Of a stretch of 64,000 nt of DNA, positions 52,382 to 61,969 are shown piece by piece (position 1 is the first letter of the stretch; each line of letters begins with the position of its first letter). Source of the DNA: Dactylosporangium sp040689395 (lineage in GTDB: Bacteria > Actinomycetota > Actinomycetes > Mycobacteriales > Micromonosporaceae). Under the pieces are notes generated by a model. It did no database searches. It was not told the origin of the DNA and was given only the letters and a program-made list of their open reading frames with translations. The stretch covers positions 48,194-112,193 of the forward strand of contig NZ_JBFAZX010000025.1 of the NCBI RefSeq assembly GCF_040689395.1, written 5' to 3'. The position numbers and the translations under genes are program-made.

Positions 52382-52816
52382 ATATGCCACACTGCGCAGT
52401 GGCCCTTGCCGGAATGCCTGGAAGAGATGACGGGGCATGCGTAGCTGTGACCCTCCCTCTCGTCCTCGCCCCCGGCCGCGACGCGCCGCCTGACCTCCGG
52501 CGCACCATCGGGGACACCCCTCGACCCGACGTATCTGCGCCTACTGGCGCGGCGTCATGTTGTGTGCTGGCCGGGCCGTGCCGCCCGATGTCGCCGCCTC
52601 CGGGCGGTACCCAATGCTTGGATCTTCCCCGTAGGGGGCTGTACATGAAGCGGTGCGGGCTGTCGGCCGTGGTCCCGCTTGCGGCTCACTCCGGTGACGG
52701 CCCGGGCGCCGCTGCACTCCTACCTGAGATCCGCCAGTGCCTAGGCCAGCTGACCGCACACGCTCGCGGCACGTTGTGGCTGCGGCGACCGCGTCCGGAC
52801 CACCTGAGGAGGATAT

Positions 52817-54649
52817 GTGGCCACCGACCACCAGGCGGCTGATCTGCCGCAACAGCCGATCACGATGGCCGAGGAGCGGATCGGCGTCAACGGCGCCATC
52901 GCGGCCGCCCTGACTCGATGGATCGGCTCCATGCCCGCCCTCTACGTCGCGCTGGTCATCATCGGCGGGTGGATGGCCCTGGCGACCTGGGGACCGCTGC
53001 ATCGGGCCGATCCGTACCCGTTTGCGTTCCTGTTGTTCCTGAACAACGTGGTGCAGCTCGTCCTGTGCTCAGTGATCCTGGTCGGCCAGCGGGTTCTCGG
53101 TATGGCAGCTGACCGCAGGGCGGTAGAGACCTATGAAAACGCCGAGGCGATCTTCGCTCGAGTCGCGGACCTGCAGGCCCACCTCGATCAGCACGACCGG
53201 GCACTCAGTCGCGGGGTGAGCCTGCTGCACTCCAGCCCACACCCTTGGATCGAGCGGCACCGCGTGCAACCACCGCCGCAGGCCATCGACCAGGCCGTGG
53301 GCGTCAACGGCCGGATCGCGGCCTGGCTCACGCAACGGCTGGGCAGCATGTGGGCCTTCTACGCAGCCGCCGGCACCCAGGTGCTGTGGATCGGTCTCGC
53401 CGTGCTGGGCGCGCAACAGATTGATCCGTACCCCTTCGCCTTCATGTCGTTCCTGTCCACGTTGGCTCAGCTCATCTTCATGATTGTGATCATGGTCGGT
53501 CAGGACGTCCTGGACCGGGCCGCCGACCGCCGCTCCGAGCAGACCTTCCTGGACGCCGAGGCCATCCTGCACGAATGCCAGCGGATGAAGGCGCGGCTGA
53601 CCGCGCAGGACCGCATCATCGACAGCCTTGCCAGCTACACCGCCGCCCAAGTCACCGAGCACCTGGCGAAGGCAATTCACCACATCCATCTCCAGACCAC
53701 TACCGGCAATCACCAACCCCCGAGTGGCAGCCCCGCGCTACAGCCGTGGGAGCAGTTGCCGGAGGAAGTGCGGGAGGCAACCCGCGCCCAGGCCCGGCGG
53801 ATCGGTGAGAGGCTGGCCGCGGTCGGCTGCCTGATGGTCCCGACGTTTGATCAAACTCGCACCTTCGCCTTCAGCGACCACGAGGTGCAACTGCTGGCCC
53901 AGGTGGAGTACGAACACGAAATGACCCAGCCGACGCCACACGGGACGGCTCCAGCGCCGGTGCGCGGGCCGGACCACACACAACCCAGCCTGCCACCAGA
54001 GCCAGCGCCTCCGCTGGTGCCGTGGGAGCAACTGTCCGACGCGGCACGGGCCAAGCACCTGGAGGCGGTACGACGCATCCCCGCCATGCTGGCCGCCGTG
54101 GGGTTCCAGGTGCTGCGCGACGGCAAGGGCGACATCCCCGGGGAAGCGGACTTCACCGCCGACGAGTGGGCGATCCTGCAGCAGGCGATGATGGCGTCCG
54201 GTGTGCTCGTGTCAATCGCCGAGGGCGTCATGGACCCCGAGGAGATCTTCGCCCTGATCAAGGTTCTGCGGGAGGCCAGCATCACGCATCCCAACCGGTT
54301 CATCCGCGAACTGACGGCCGCGTCCACCTTCACCACCGGGCTACGGCCCGGCACCGCGTACGCCGACTACGAGGGCCCCGCGCTCGGGATGATCCACTCG
54401 GCGACCGCCATCGTTGCCGGCAAGGCACCAACCGCGTTGGCTGACTTCCGCGCGCTGCTCATCGAAATCGCCTCGGTCGTCGCCGACGCGAACAACGAGG
54501 GCGGATTCTTCGGCTTCGGCGCCCGGCCCCGCACACCTCGAGAGGCGATGACCATCGAAGCCGTCAGGCACGCAACAGACCTCGCCAGCAACGGCGTCGG
54601 GCTACCCGCTAAAGTCCGCACCGACCAGCCCATGCCGAGCGGTCGTTAA
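52817..54649 (+). CDS. Tandem DUF1003 membrane protein with two RyR-like repeats
   Basis: 610 residues. Two DUF1003 units (about 15-115 and 155-270) share the pattern GVNGxIAAxLTxxxGSM, two membrane helices and DPYPFAFxxFLxxxxQLxxxxVIxVGQ. Then come two RyR-type repeats (about 310-340 and 400-430: PWEQLPEEVREATRAQARRI and PWEQLSDAARAKHLEAVRRI). A helical C-terminal region (DEWAILQQAMMASGVLVSIA onward) is of unknown type. GTG 52817 follows GAGGAGG. DUF1003 proteins are usually single-unit, ~180 residues. The RyR domain is a ligand-binding module found in phage-like and channel proteins. The combination suggests a membrane sensor; function unknown. Confidence 0.8.
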   Translation: MATDHQAADLPQQPITMAEERIGVNGAIAAALTRWIGSMPALYVALVIIGGWMALATWGPLHRADPYPFAFLLFLNNVVQLVLCSVILVGQRVLGMAADRRAVETYENAEAIFARVADLQAHLDQHDRALSRGVSLLHSSPHPWIERHRVQPPPQAIDQAVGVNGRIAAWLTQRLGSMWAFYAAAGTQVLWIGLAVLGAQQIDPYPFAFMSFLSTLAQLIFMIVIMVGQDVLDRAADRRSEQTFLDAEAILHECQRMKARLTAQDRIIDSLASYTAAQVTEHLAKAIHHIHLQTTTGNHQPPSGSPALQPWEQLPEEVREATRAQARRIGERLAAVGCLMVPTFDQTRTFAFSDHEVQLLAQVEYEHEMTQPTPHGTAPAPVRGPDHTQPSLPPEPAPPLVPWEQLSDAARAKHLEAVRRIPAMLAAVGFQVLRDGKGDIPGEADFTADEWAILQQAMMASGVLVSIAEGVMDPEEIFALIKVLREASITHPNRFIRELTAASTFTTGLRPGTAYADYEGPALGMIHSATAIVAGKAPTALADFRALLIEIASVVADANNEGGFFGFGARPRTPREAMTIEAVRHATDLASNGVGLPAKVRTDQPMPSGR

Positions 54650-54769
54650 CCTATCGTGCACCAACCAGTGCGGGTGCCTCGTCAGGCCGCCAAGGTACCG
54701 GCAGGTCGTGCCGGCCCGCTCGGTGTGGGTGCACCGCACCCGCTGGCGGCCCGGCGTCCGCGCAAGACA

Positions 54770-55201
54770 TCAAGTGACGTCGTCCCACGATGTACGAACA
54801 GCCTGCTGAACCGGCGGTGTCGCCGCACCGGCGGGCGATGTGGCGGGAGAATCGGCACTGTTTACGGCGGTCGCGACGGCTTGGGCGTCGCGCTTTATGT
54901 GCTCGGCGACGCCTCGAACGTCGTCGTAAAGGCCTTGCAGCGGCTTGCGCAGCTCTGCCTCGTCAGCCTCGCTGAGCAGGTGTTTGCGCAGGAAGGTTTT
55001 CGGACGCAGGTCTTCGAGCTGGATGTCGGTGCCCAGTTCGCGGCTGAGGTCACCGGTAGCGTTGCGGGCCATCTGGCGCACACTGCGTAGCATGCGCATG
55101 CCGTCGCCGATCGCCTTGGGCAGCCGGTCGGGACCGAAGACGAACAACCCGACCAGGATGATCATGATCAGGTGCCAGCCGCCGAGGTTCTCCAAGCCCA
55201 T
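54770..55201 (-). CDS. tatB: Sec-independent translocase component TatB
   Basis: 143 residues: an N-terminal membrane helix (LGGWHLIMIILVGLFVFGPDRLP with the FGPDRLP turn), then an amphipathic helix and an acidic tail. The length and tail are typical of TatB rather than TatA. It helps the Tat system recognise twin-arginine signals, such as the one on the MauA-like protein at 50184. No tatA or tatC is nearby. The 568 bp to the next gene on the left (from 54649) includes 120 bp with no gene; the 197 bp after it (55202-55398) shows nothing. Confidence 0.88.
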   Translation of the reverse strand: MGLENLGGWHLIMIILVGLFVFGPDRLPKAIGDGMRMLRSVRQMARNATGDLSRELGTDIQLEDLRPKTFLRKHLLSEADEAELRKPLQGLYDDVRGVAEHIKRDAQAVATAVNSADSPATSPAGAATPPVQQAVRTSWDDVT

Positions 55202-55398
55202 CGTGGTGGCCCTCCCTGCGCTCAGCCATCAACGACCCCATCCCGGCAGAGCCCGGCCCAGCGTTGGCAAGCACTGTCTTCGCCGGGGTCTTCCCGGTAT
55301 CTCGGTCGAGAGTCTGACACAAATGCACTTCGCTTGAGAAGAACGGACTGGACGGCTCCGCACTCAGGTGTTCCCCTCGGGTCACCATCGCGAAGCGC

Positions 55399-55790
55399 TC
55401 AGCGACCCAGCCCCGCTTCCCGGGCGCGGATGATGGCCTCCGCCCGTCCCGCCACTTGCAGCTTGGCGAAGATGGTGGATGTGTGGTTGCCGACCGTCTT
55501 CAGCGACAGACCAAGTCGGCTCGCGATCGCGGCGTTGGGGAGGCCGGCGGCGATGAGGTCAAGGACCTCTCGTTCGCGGGAGCTCAGCTGCGGGAACACC
55601 AGCTCGGCGGCCTTCGGTGGCGCGGCGAACAGGCTGAGTACACGGCGGGCCACTCCAGGGCCGAAGATCGCTTCACCGGCGGCGACGGCGTTGATCGCAC
55701 GAATGATCTCCTGTTGGGACGCGCCTTTGACCACGTAACCGCAGGCGCCCGCGCGCATCGCCGCGAAAACCGACTCGTCGTCGTCGAATG
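55399..55790 (-). pseudogene. NarL/LuxR-family response regulator, 5'-truncated
   Basis: The frame keeps the end of the receiver (DDDESVFAAMRAGACGYVVKG, with the conserved Lys) and a full LuxR-type helix-turn-helix (LSSREREVLDLIAAGLPNAAIASRLGLSLKTVGNHTSTIFAKL). The first ~80 receiver residues, including the phosphorylated Asp, are missing; upstream the same frame has no protein character and approaches the P-ATPase gene end at 55884. DosR is of this family, so the remnant could once have been a hypoxia regulator, but nothing shows that. It cannot act as a normal response regulator. Confidence 0.75.
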
Positions 55791-55883
55791 GGATCCGGCC
55801 CCCGCACGCGACTGACCATTCCACGGCCTTCGACGGCGCCGCTCGAACCCGGTCGGCGCCGTCGGCGAAGTTCAGGGCGGGTT

Positions 55884-58640
55884 CTACAGCCAGGTCCGGA
55901 ACATCCGCTGGTACAGGCGCTTGGCCGCCACGAGGGCGAACGCGTAGACGGTGAGGATGCCGGCCAGCCAGAGGTAGTAGACGGCCGGCGGCGGACTCAG
56001 GCCCACGGCCGCGCCCAGAGGGGTGGCGGCGAGGCCGAGGCTGAACAGCATCACCGCGACGCTGGTGATGATGACCGGTCGCGCCGCCCACGACCAGCCG
56101 GACGTGCCGCCGCGGCCGCGGAGCAGGTGTACGGCGAGGATCTGGGTGAGCAGGTTCTCCACGAACCAGGCGGTGTGGAACAGCGCCTGACCGGCGGGGC
56201 TGATGTCGGCTCCCACGATGTGGTGCAGCGCGGCGAATGTGGCCAGATCGGCCAGGCTGTTGATCGCGCCGAAGAACAGGACGAAGCGGTTGAGGTCCCA
56301 GGTGTCGAAGGTGCGCGGGTGCTGCCGCGCCGCCGGGTCGGTCTGGTCGAAGGCCAGGGACAGCTGGGACAGGTCGAACAGCAGGTTCTGCAGCAGGATC
56401 TGCAGGGGCAGCATCGGCAGGAACGGAAGGAAGGCGCCGGCGGCGAGCACGGAGCAGACGTTGCCGACGTTGGACGAGACGGTGATCTTCACGTACTTGA
56501 CGATGTTGGCGAAGGCGTGCCGGCCTGCCGCGACCGCATCGGTCAAGGCTTCCAGGTCCTTGCCTGTCAGCAGGACCTCGCTGGATTGCCGCACGATGTC
56601 GACGGCGCCCTCGACGCTCGCGCCGACGTCGGCGGCGTGCAGGGCGGGCGCGTCGTTGACACCGTCGCCGAGGTATCCGACGGTGTGCCCGGCCCGGCGC
56701 AGCGTGCTGACGATGCGGGCCTTCTGCCGCGCGTCGACCCGTGCGAACAGGGTGGTCCGCCGGGCGAGGGCCGCCAGCGCCGGCTCGTCCAGCGCGTCGA
56801 TCTCATGTCCGCAGATCGGCACGCCCGGGTCCAGGCCGGCATCCTGACAGATGCGCGCCGCGACCAGGGGGTGGTCGCCGGTGAGCACCTTGATCCTTAC
56901 ACCGTGTCCAGTCAGTGCGGAGAATGCCGCCGCGGTGCTGGGTTTGGCCTCGTCGAGCAGCCCGACGTAGCCGATCAGGGTCAGTGCGGTCTCGTCGGCG
57001 GGACGCAGCTGCCGGCTGGTGGCCCTGCGGGTCTTGACCGCGACCGCCAGGGCGCGGACGCCGTCGGTGTGGAGGCTGTCGGCGAGTGCGTGCAGCCGTT
57101 GCCGATGCGTGGCGTCGAGGGGTACGTCCCGGCCGTCGATGCGGGCATGGGTACAGCAGGCCAGCACGTGCTCGGCGGCTCCCTTGGTGATGAGCAGTTC
57201 CCGGTCCCACTGCCCGGCCGGGCGCAGCACGACGGTGGCGCGGCGACGGGTGCCGTCGAAGCCCAGCACCTGCCGGGCGGTGTACGCGTCCGCCGCCGCT
57301 TCGCCGGACTGCGGGGCGTGCTCGATCAGTGCCTCGTCGATGGCGTCGGTGATGGGTGCGTCCGCGTGCTGGAGTCCGAAGCAGGCGTTGAGGTGGGCGA
57401 GGCGCAGCGGTTCGGCGTCGGGCCGGCCGAGGGGGTCGAGGTGGCACGCCACGGTGAGGCGGTCGATGGTGAGGGTGCCGGTCTTGTCGACGCACAGCAC
57501 GTCCATCGCGCCTAGGTTGTGGACCGCTGGCAGCCGCTTGACCACGATGCCGCCCTCGCGCAGCGCGGACTGCGCGCGCACCAGCACGGTCGTGACGACC
57601 ACGGGTAGCATCCCCGGCACGAGCCCGACCGCACCGGCGACTGCGAACAGGCACGCCTGCAGCCAGGTGTCGTGCGAGAACTCGGTGACAGCCAGGACCG
57701 CCGCGACGGTGGCCAGGATCAACCGGATGAGGGTGACGGAGACCCCCGTCACGCCGCGCTCGAACGTGCTCCGCCCGTGCCGGTCCGGTGGGTCGTGGTT
57801 GCTCAGGCCGAAGTAGGTGCCGGCGCCCGTGGCGACGACCATGGCGGTCGCGCTGCCGCCGACCACGGACGCGCCGAGCAGGCACAGCCGGGGATGGTCG
57901 AGCAGGGTGGCGTTGGCGCCTGAGTCGACGTCGGAGGCGTCCGCGGTGTGGGCGGACGCGGTCAGCCCGGCGTGTTTGGTCACCGGAAGCGACTCTCCGG
58001 TGAGCAATGCCTGGCTGAGCGCCAGGCCGTCGGAACGCAGCAGCAGCAGGTCGGCCGGCACGATGTCGCCGCCCGCCAACCGCACCACGTCGCCCGGAAC
58101 CAGCTGGTCGGTCGGCACCTCCCGGGCGATCGCCGCCGCGCCGGGGCGGGCCCGCCGCAGCACGGTCGCCGTCGTGGCCGCCACGTCCCGCAGGGCGGCC
58201 GCGGCGCGATCCGCGCCGTACTCCTGACGGGCTCGCAGTGCGCAGCTGATCGCCGCCAGGGCGCCGATCAGCGCGATCCCGGGGATGTCGCCGGTCAGTG
58301 CCGACACGACGCCCAGCAACACCAGGACCACCACGAACGGGTCGAGCACGGCCCGCATCAGGTGCGCCAGCGGGCCGCGGGCCGGCGTCGGCGGCAGCGC
58401 GTTGTCGCCGTCGCGGGCGAGGCGTTCCTGGGCCTCCCGCTCGTCCAGGCCCTGCAGCGACGAGTCGAGCTCGCGCAGGGCCTGCAACGGGGTCATCCCG
58501 GCGAACCGCTGGAGCCGGGTGAACCGCGGATCGAGGCTGGCCCGGTCGGGTGGGTCTGCCGGGTCGGCCGTCGCCTCGGCAGGGGTGAACGGGTCAGCCG
58601 CCGAGGCCACGCTTCGCTCCGCGGCGCGCCGACGGGCCAT
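55884..58640 (-). CDS. MgtA-type P-type ATPase (P3B, probable Mg2+ transporter)
   Basis: 918 residues: an N-terminal cytoplasmic segment with LQALRELDSSLQGLDEREAQERL, transport helices, actuator segment with TGES, phosphorylation site CVDKTGTLT, hinge GDGVNDAPALHAADVG and six C-terminal helices. KVLTGDHPLVAARICQDAGLDPG and GAFLPFLPMLPLQILLQNLLFDLSQ are typical of MgtA/MgtB. ATG 58640 overlaps the ArsR gene by 47 nt; GTG 58610 with GGAG upstream is an alternative. Bacterial Mg2+ uptake is the family role; the ArsR neighbour suggests metal or stress control instead of the usual PhoPQ control. Confidence 0.88.
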   Translation of the reverse strand: MARRRAAERSVASAADPFTPAEATADPADPPDRASLDPRFTRLQRFAGMTPLQALRELDSSLQGLDEREAQERLARDGDNALPPTPARGPLAHLMRAVLDPFVVVLVLLGVVSALTGDIPGIALIGALAAISCALRARQEYGADRAAAALRDVAATTATVLRRARPGAAAIAREVPTDQLVPGDVVRLAGGDIVPADLLLLRSDGLALSQALLTGESLPVTKHAGLTASAHTADASDVDSGANATLLDHPRLCLLGASVVGGSATAMVVATGAGTYFGLSNHDPPDRHGRSTFERGVTGVSVTLIRLILATVAAVLAVTEFSHDTWLQACLFAVAGAVGLVPGMLPVVVTTVLVRAQSALREGGIVVKRLPAVHNLGAMDVLCVDKTGTLTIDRLTVACHLDPLGRPDAEPLRLAHLNACFGLQHADAPITDAIDEALIEHAPQSGEAAADAYTARQVLGFDGTRRRATVVLRPAGQWDRELLITKGAAEHVLACCTHARIDGRDVPLDATHRQRLHALADSLHTDGVRALAVAVKTRRATSRQLRPADETALTLIGYVGLLDEAKPSTAAAFSALTGHGVRIKVLTGDHPLVAARICQDAGLDPGVPICGHEIDALDEPALAALARRTTLFARVDARQKARIVSTLRRAGHTVGYLGDGVNDAPALHAADVGASVEGAVDIVRQSSEVLLTGKDLEALTDAVAAGRHAFANIVKYVKITVSSNVGNVCSVLAAGAFLPFLPMLPLQILLQNLLFDLSQLSLAFDQTDPAARQHPRTFDTWDLNRFVLFFGAINSLADLATFAALHHIVGADISPAGQALFHTAWFVENLLTQILAVHLLRGRGGTSGWSWAARPVIITSVAVMLFSLGLAATPLGAAVGLSPPPAVYYLWLAGILTVYAFALVAAKRLYQRMFRTWL

Positions 58641-58965
58641 GCAGATGCGCGACCATCTCCCGGACGACCGTCGCCAGGTGCGGATCGCTGATGAGGTACA
58701 ACTGCCGGCGGCCGTCCCGCCGGGCCTGGACCAGCCCTGCCAGCCGAAGTTTGGCCAGATGTTGGCTGACCACCTGTACGGTCACCCCTACCTCGTCGGC
58801 GAGGGTGCTGACGTCGCGTTCACCCGCGGCCAGCAGCCAGACGATATGGAGCCGCACCGTTGCCGCGAGGATGCCGAACGTAGCCGCCGCCGATTGCAAC
58901 ACCTCCGCCGAGACGTCCGTGGACTGTCCGCCGCGCGGGTCCGACACCTCCGACCTCCTGGTCAA
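58594..58965 (-). CDS. ArsR/SmtB-family transcriptional regulator
   Basis: 123 residues with a winged helix-turn-helix core: LAATVRLHIVWLLAAGERDVSTLADEVGVTVQVVSQHLAKLRLAGLVQARRDGRR. No Cys occurs, so thiolate metal sites are absent; His-based sensing or a non-metal signal is possible. It overlaps the P-ATPase start by 47 nt, so the two are co-transcribed and it probably represses the operon. The 129 bp after its start (58966-59094) has no evident dyad. Confidence 0.88.
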   Translation of the reverse strand: MTRRSEVSDPRGGQSTDVSAEVLQSAAATFGILAATVRLHIVWLLAAGERDVSTLADEVGVTVQVVSQHLAKLRLAGLVQARRDGRRQLYLISDPHLATVVREMVAHLHGPSARRGAKRGLGG

Positions 58966-59094
58966 CTCGCAGATCCGTACAGGCTACGGCCCCGGCCGTC
59001 CGATGTCGCGGGCCGGACTCGCAGGCCGCGGGATCTCGTTACGGCGCGACTCCTGGTTCGGGAGCGTTGGTCCGCTAAAGGCCCGGGGAGTGCT

Positions 59095-60102
59095 TCAGGT
59101 GGTGAGGGTCAGCCAGCCGAGGCTGGCTATGCCAGCGGCGACGCAGTAGATGGCGAACGGGGTCAGTGTGCGGGTTTCGAAGTAGCGGGTCAGGAACCGC
59201 AGTGACAGATACGCCGCGATGCCGGCGACGAGGCTGCCTGCCAGGACCTGGCCGAGGATGGCGTGGCCGGTGGGACTGGCGAGTTCGGGGAGTTTGAGCA
59301 GGCCGGCGGCGGTGATGACGGGAGTGGCGAGGAGGAAGGCGAATCGGGCGGTGTCTTCATGGGATAGGCCGCGGATCAGGCCGGCGGCCATGGTCGAGCC
59401 CGAGCGGCTGATGCCGGGGAACAGGGCGAGGATCTGTGCGGCGCCGATCGCGGTGGCCTCGCCCCAGCCCAGACGCGAGAGTCGCTGGTCGGATTCGAGC
59501 GCCGCTTGGGCGTCGCCGCCGTGGGCGGACACACCTGCCTCGGCGCCGGTGTAGCCGCTGGCGGTGTAGACCTGGCTGCGCCCGCTCTGGCCGTGGTGCG
59601 CGGGCGGGCCGACCGGGATCGGTCGGGGCGTGGGCGTGGTGCTGGCCTGGCCGCGGCGGGCACGCAGCTGTTCCACGATGAACAGGACGAGGCCGTTGAG
59701 CGTGAGGAACAGTGCGGCGGGTACCGGTTTGCCCAGCGTGCTGCGGAAGGCGTGCTCGAGGCCGAGACCGGCCAGCCCCACCGGGATGGTGGCGATGATG
59801 AGCAGCCATGCGAGGCGCTGGTCCGTGGTGGTGATGCTCCGGCTGCGGATGGACGTGAACAGCCCGACGACGATGCGGGTCCAGTCACGGCGGAAGAAGA
59901 TCACCAGTGCGATCGCGGTGGCCACGTGTACGGCTACGAGGAATGTCAGGTACGGCGAGTCCGGAGCGGACATGTCCAGGTTGTGTGCCCACGATCCGCC
60001 AAGCAGGGCGGGGATGAGAATGCTGTGACCCAGACTCGAGACCGGGAACAGTTCGGTGACGCCTTGCAGGGCGCCGATGAGAATGGCTTGCAGGTAGGTC
60101 AT
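59095..60102 (-). CDS. uppP: Undecaprenyl-diphosphatase
   Basis: 335 residues of the BacA/UppP family, with about eight membrane helices. Motifs LQGVTELFPVSSLGHS near the N-terminus and PGISRSGST in the second half are the substrate phosphatase sites. It dephosphorylates undecaprenyl diphosphate to recycle the lipid carrier for cell-wall precursors and confers bacitracin tolerance. A hydrophilic insert (about 175-235) lies between the two repeats. ATG 60102 is the first Met of the conserved N-terminus. The 391 bp to its right (60103-60493) contains no gene I can support; one 78-codon minus-strand frame from 60335 lacks a ribosome site. Confidence 0.92.
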   Translation of the reverse strand: MTYLQAILIGALQGVTELFPVSSLGHSILIPALLGGSWAHNLDMSAPDSPYLTFLVAVHVATAIALVIFFRRDWTRIVVGLFTSIRSRSITTTDQRLAWLLIIATIPVGLAGLGLEHAFRSTLGKPVPAALFLTLNGLVLFIVEQLRARRGQASTTPTPRPIPVGPPAHHGQSGRSQVYTASGYTGAEAGVSAHGGDAQAALESDQRLSRLGWGEATAIGAAQILALFPGISRSGSTMAAGLIRGLSHEDTARFAFLLATPVITAAGLLKLPELASPTGHAILGQVLAGSLVAGIAAYLSLRFLTRYFETRTLTPFAIYCVAAGIASLGWLTLTT

Positions 60103-60401
60103 GTCGGTGGCCTTCCAGACGTCAGGGTCGGCGTGGTCGCGGGCTGGATGGACGGGAAGCGGATCTCGCCAGCGGTTGCCGGAAAACCGGGCCGGCGGCA
60201 GCACCGGGATCGCCCCGAGGGCACTTCCGGCCGCGCCAGTGTGTCGGCGTACCGCGACGCCGCCCGGACGTCGCGCAGGGCGCTGTCCAGCGCGGCTGGG
60301 TTGAACACTGCAACCACGCCACTCCCCTCTGCCATGGAGGCGGCGTGCCGCCGCGAGCCGGGCCGGATCTCGTCCGAAGCGGCTCGACGCCACGATCTTA
60401 T

Positions 60402-60420
60402 ACTTGCGCAAACTTGCAAC
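60402..60420. promoter_or_regulatory. AT-rich dyad ACTTGC-N8-GCAAC, copy 2
   Basis: ACTTGCGCAAACTTGCAAC shares 14 of 16 core bases (TTGCGCAAA-nn-TGCAA) with the copy at 52362. It lies 74 bp before the short frame that is coupled to the LCP gene, a plausible operator position for the LCP operon. Confidence 0.5.
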
Positions 60421-60493
60421 CGTGATGAGATGGTCAGCGGTGGCCCGCAACAGGGACGGCTGCCCCACCGTCCAGGGAAAGGACTGCACCCCG

Positions 60494-60619
60494 ATGAATA
60501 CTCCGAATCCATTACCTCCCGACCAGCGACCGTCCGCGCTGCCGCGGGGGATCCTCGGCGCCGCACTGATCGTGCTGCCGACCAGTGCCGCGCCGTTTGG
60601 AGTCGGAGTGTCGCGATGA
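60494..60619 (+). CDS. Small 41-residue protein coupled to the LCP gene
   Basis: Reads MNTPNPLPPDQRPSALPRGI then one hydrophobic segment (LGAALIVLPTSAAPFGVG). ATG 60494 follows GGAAAGGA with good spacing, and the stop overlaps the LCP ATG (ATGA). It may be a small membrane protein or only a leader that drives translation of the LCP gene. No family recognised. Confidence 0.4.
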   Translation: MNTPNPLPPDQRPSALPRGILGAALIVLPTSAAPFGVGVSR

Positions 60620-61800
60620 CGAACAGGCCAGTCGGCGGGCGGGGCAGGCAGCGGGCCAAGGCACCGTTGTGGGCGCGGTTGTCGTTGCTGTCCGGTGCGG
60701 TGTTGATGCTGCTCAGCGGTGGCTCACTGATCGTGGGCAAGGTGGCACTGGACCACTACAGCAGCCGGATCGTCCATGATGGCGGCCTCGGCGATGCTGC
60801 GGCCGGCGCCTCGATCGATGGGCCGATCAACCTGTTGCTGGTTGGGATCGACGAGCGGGTCGACAACCTGGCGATGGGCGCCCGCTCGGATTCGATCATC
60901 ATCGCGCACGTGCCCGCTTCGCACGATAGGGCGTTCCTAATCTCGATCCCGCGCGATACCCGGGTGCGGATATCGAAGAACCCGGCGACGAAGTACCCCG
61001 GCGGCGTTGACAAGATCAACGCGGCGTTCCAGTTCGGGTTCCAGAACGGTGGCGGCCGCGACGGTGGTTTGGCACTGCTGGCCGAGACCGTGAGCGGCCT
61101 GGCCGGCGGCTTGAAGTTCAACGGCGCGGCGATTGTGAACTTCGACGGGTTCCGGGGCCTGGTGAAGGCGATCGGCGGGGTGCACATGTGTGTTGACGAG
61201 CGCACCATCTCGATCCACACCGGCTGGAACACCAAGACCGGCGAGGAAGGGGTTCCGTACTACTTCAACACCGACGGTATCCCGACCGGGTTGAAACCGA
61301 ATATGCGACCGCAGGTGTACGAGGTCGGCTGCCGCGACTTCGTCGCCTGGGAAGCCTTGGACTACGTTCGGCAGCGCGACAAGCTGGCCAACAACGACGG
61401 CGACTACGGTCGGCAACGGCATCAGCAGCAGTTCATCAAGGCGATGCTGACCAAGGCAACGAGCGCCGGCGTGATCACCAACCCAGTCAAGATCAACGAA
61501 GTGCTGGACTCGGTCGGCCAAGCGGTGTCGTTCTACAACAACAACGTGTCGCTCGCCAACTGGCTGTTCACCTTGAAGGGCATCAAGCCTGACGACATGG
61601 TTACGTTGAAGGTCAACAATGGCCAGTACCACTCGCAGACCATCAACGGGCAGTCGTTCGAGACTCTCGACGACACCGCCTTGGCCTTGCTGGCCGCGGT
61701 CGCCCAGGACCGGGTCGGTGCGTTCGTCGCCGAACATCCGGACATGATCAGTAACGACGCCGCACAGCCCGCCGGAAGGCCATCGACACCAACCCGCTGA
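60616..61800 (+). CDS. LytR-CpsA-Psr (LCP) family cell-wall phosphotransferase
   Basis: 394 residues: a short basic cytoplasmic start, one membrane helix (about 22-43), then the extracytoplasmic LCP domain with LLLVGIDERVDN, the Arg/Asp site GARSDSIIIAH, SIPRDTRV and DKINAAF. LCP enzymes transfer polyprenyl-linked glycopolymers (wall teichoic acid, arabinogalactan or capsule) to peptidoglycan. ATG 60616 is in an ATGA overlap with the preceding small frame. UppP, divergent at 60102, recycles the same lipid carrier, so the pair belongs to envelope synthesis. The LytR C-terminal extension is absent. Confidence 0.92.
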   Translation: MTNRPVGGRGRQRAKAPLWARLSLLSGAVLMLLSGGSLIVGKVALDHYSSRIVHDGGLGDAAAGASIDGPINLLLVGIDERVDNLAMGARSDSIIIAHVPASHDRAFLISIPRDTRVRISKNPATKYPGGVDKINAAFQFGFQNGGGRDGGLALLAETVSGLAGGLKFNGAAIVNFDGFRGLVKAIGGVHMCVDERTISIHTGWNTKTGEEGVPYYFNTDGIPTGLKPNMRPQVYEVGCRDFVAWEALDYVRQRDKLANNDGDYGRQRHQQQFIKAMLTKATSAGVITNPVKINEVLDSVGQAVSFYNNNVSLANWLFTLKGIKPDDMVTLKVNNGQYHSQTINGQSFETLDDTALALLAAVAQDRVGAFVAEHPDMISNDAAQPAGRPSTPTR

Positions 61801-61969
61801 CCCAGACCACTCCCCGACGTTGTCGACGATCAGTGCCGGCAACCATGGGTGAGCCGAACCTCCCGCAGGGACCGTCAAGATAACGGCTCTGACGCAAGAC
61901 GGTGGTGGTCTCGGCGCTCATGCGAGACGCAGCGCCTGTCACGGTCAGCGCGGTGCGGGCAAGGGCCAG

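Noticed and set aside
60099..60335. Minus-strand 78-codon frame overlapping the uppP start
   Set aside because: No ribosome site, no recognisable family, and it would overlap the uppP start in another frame.
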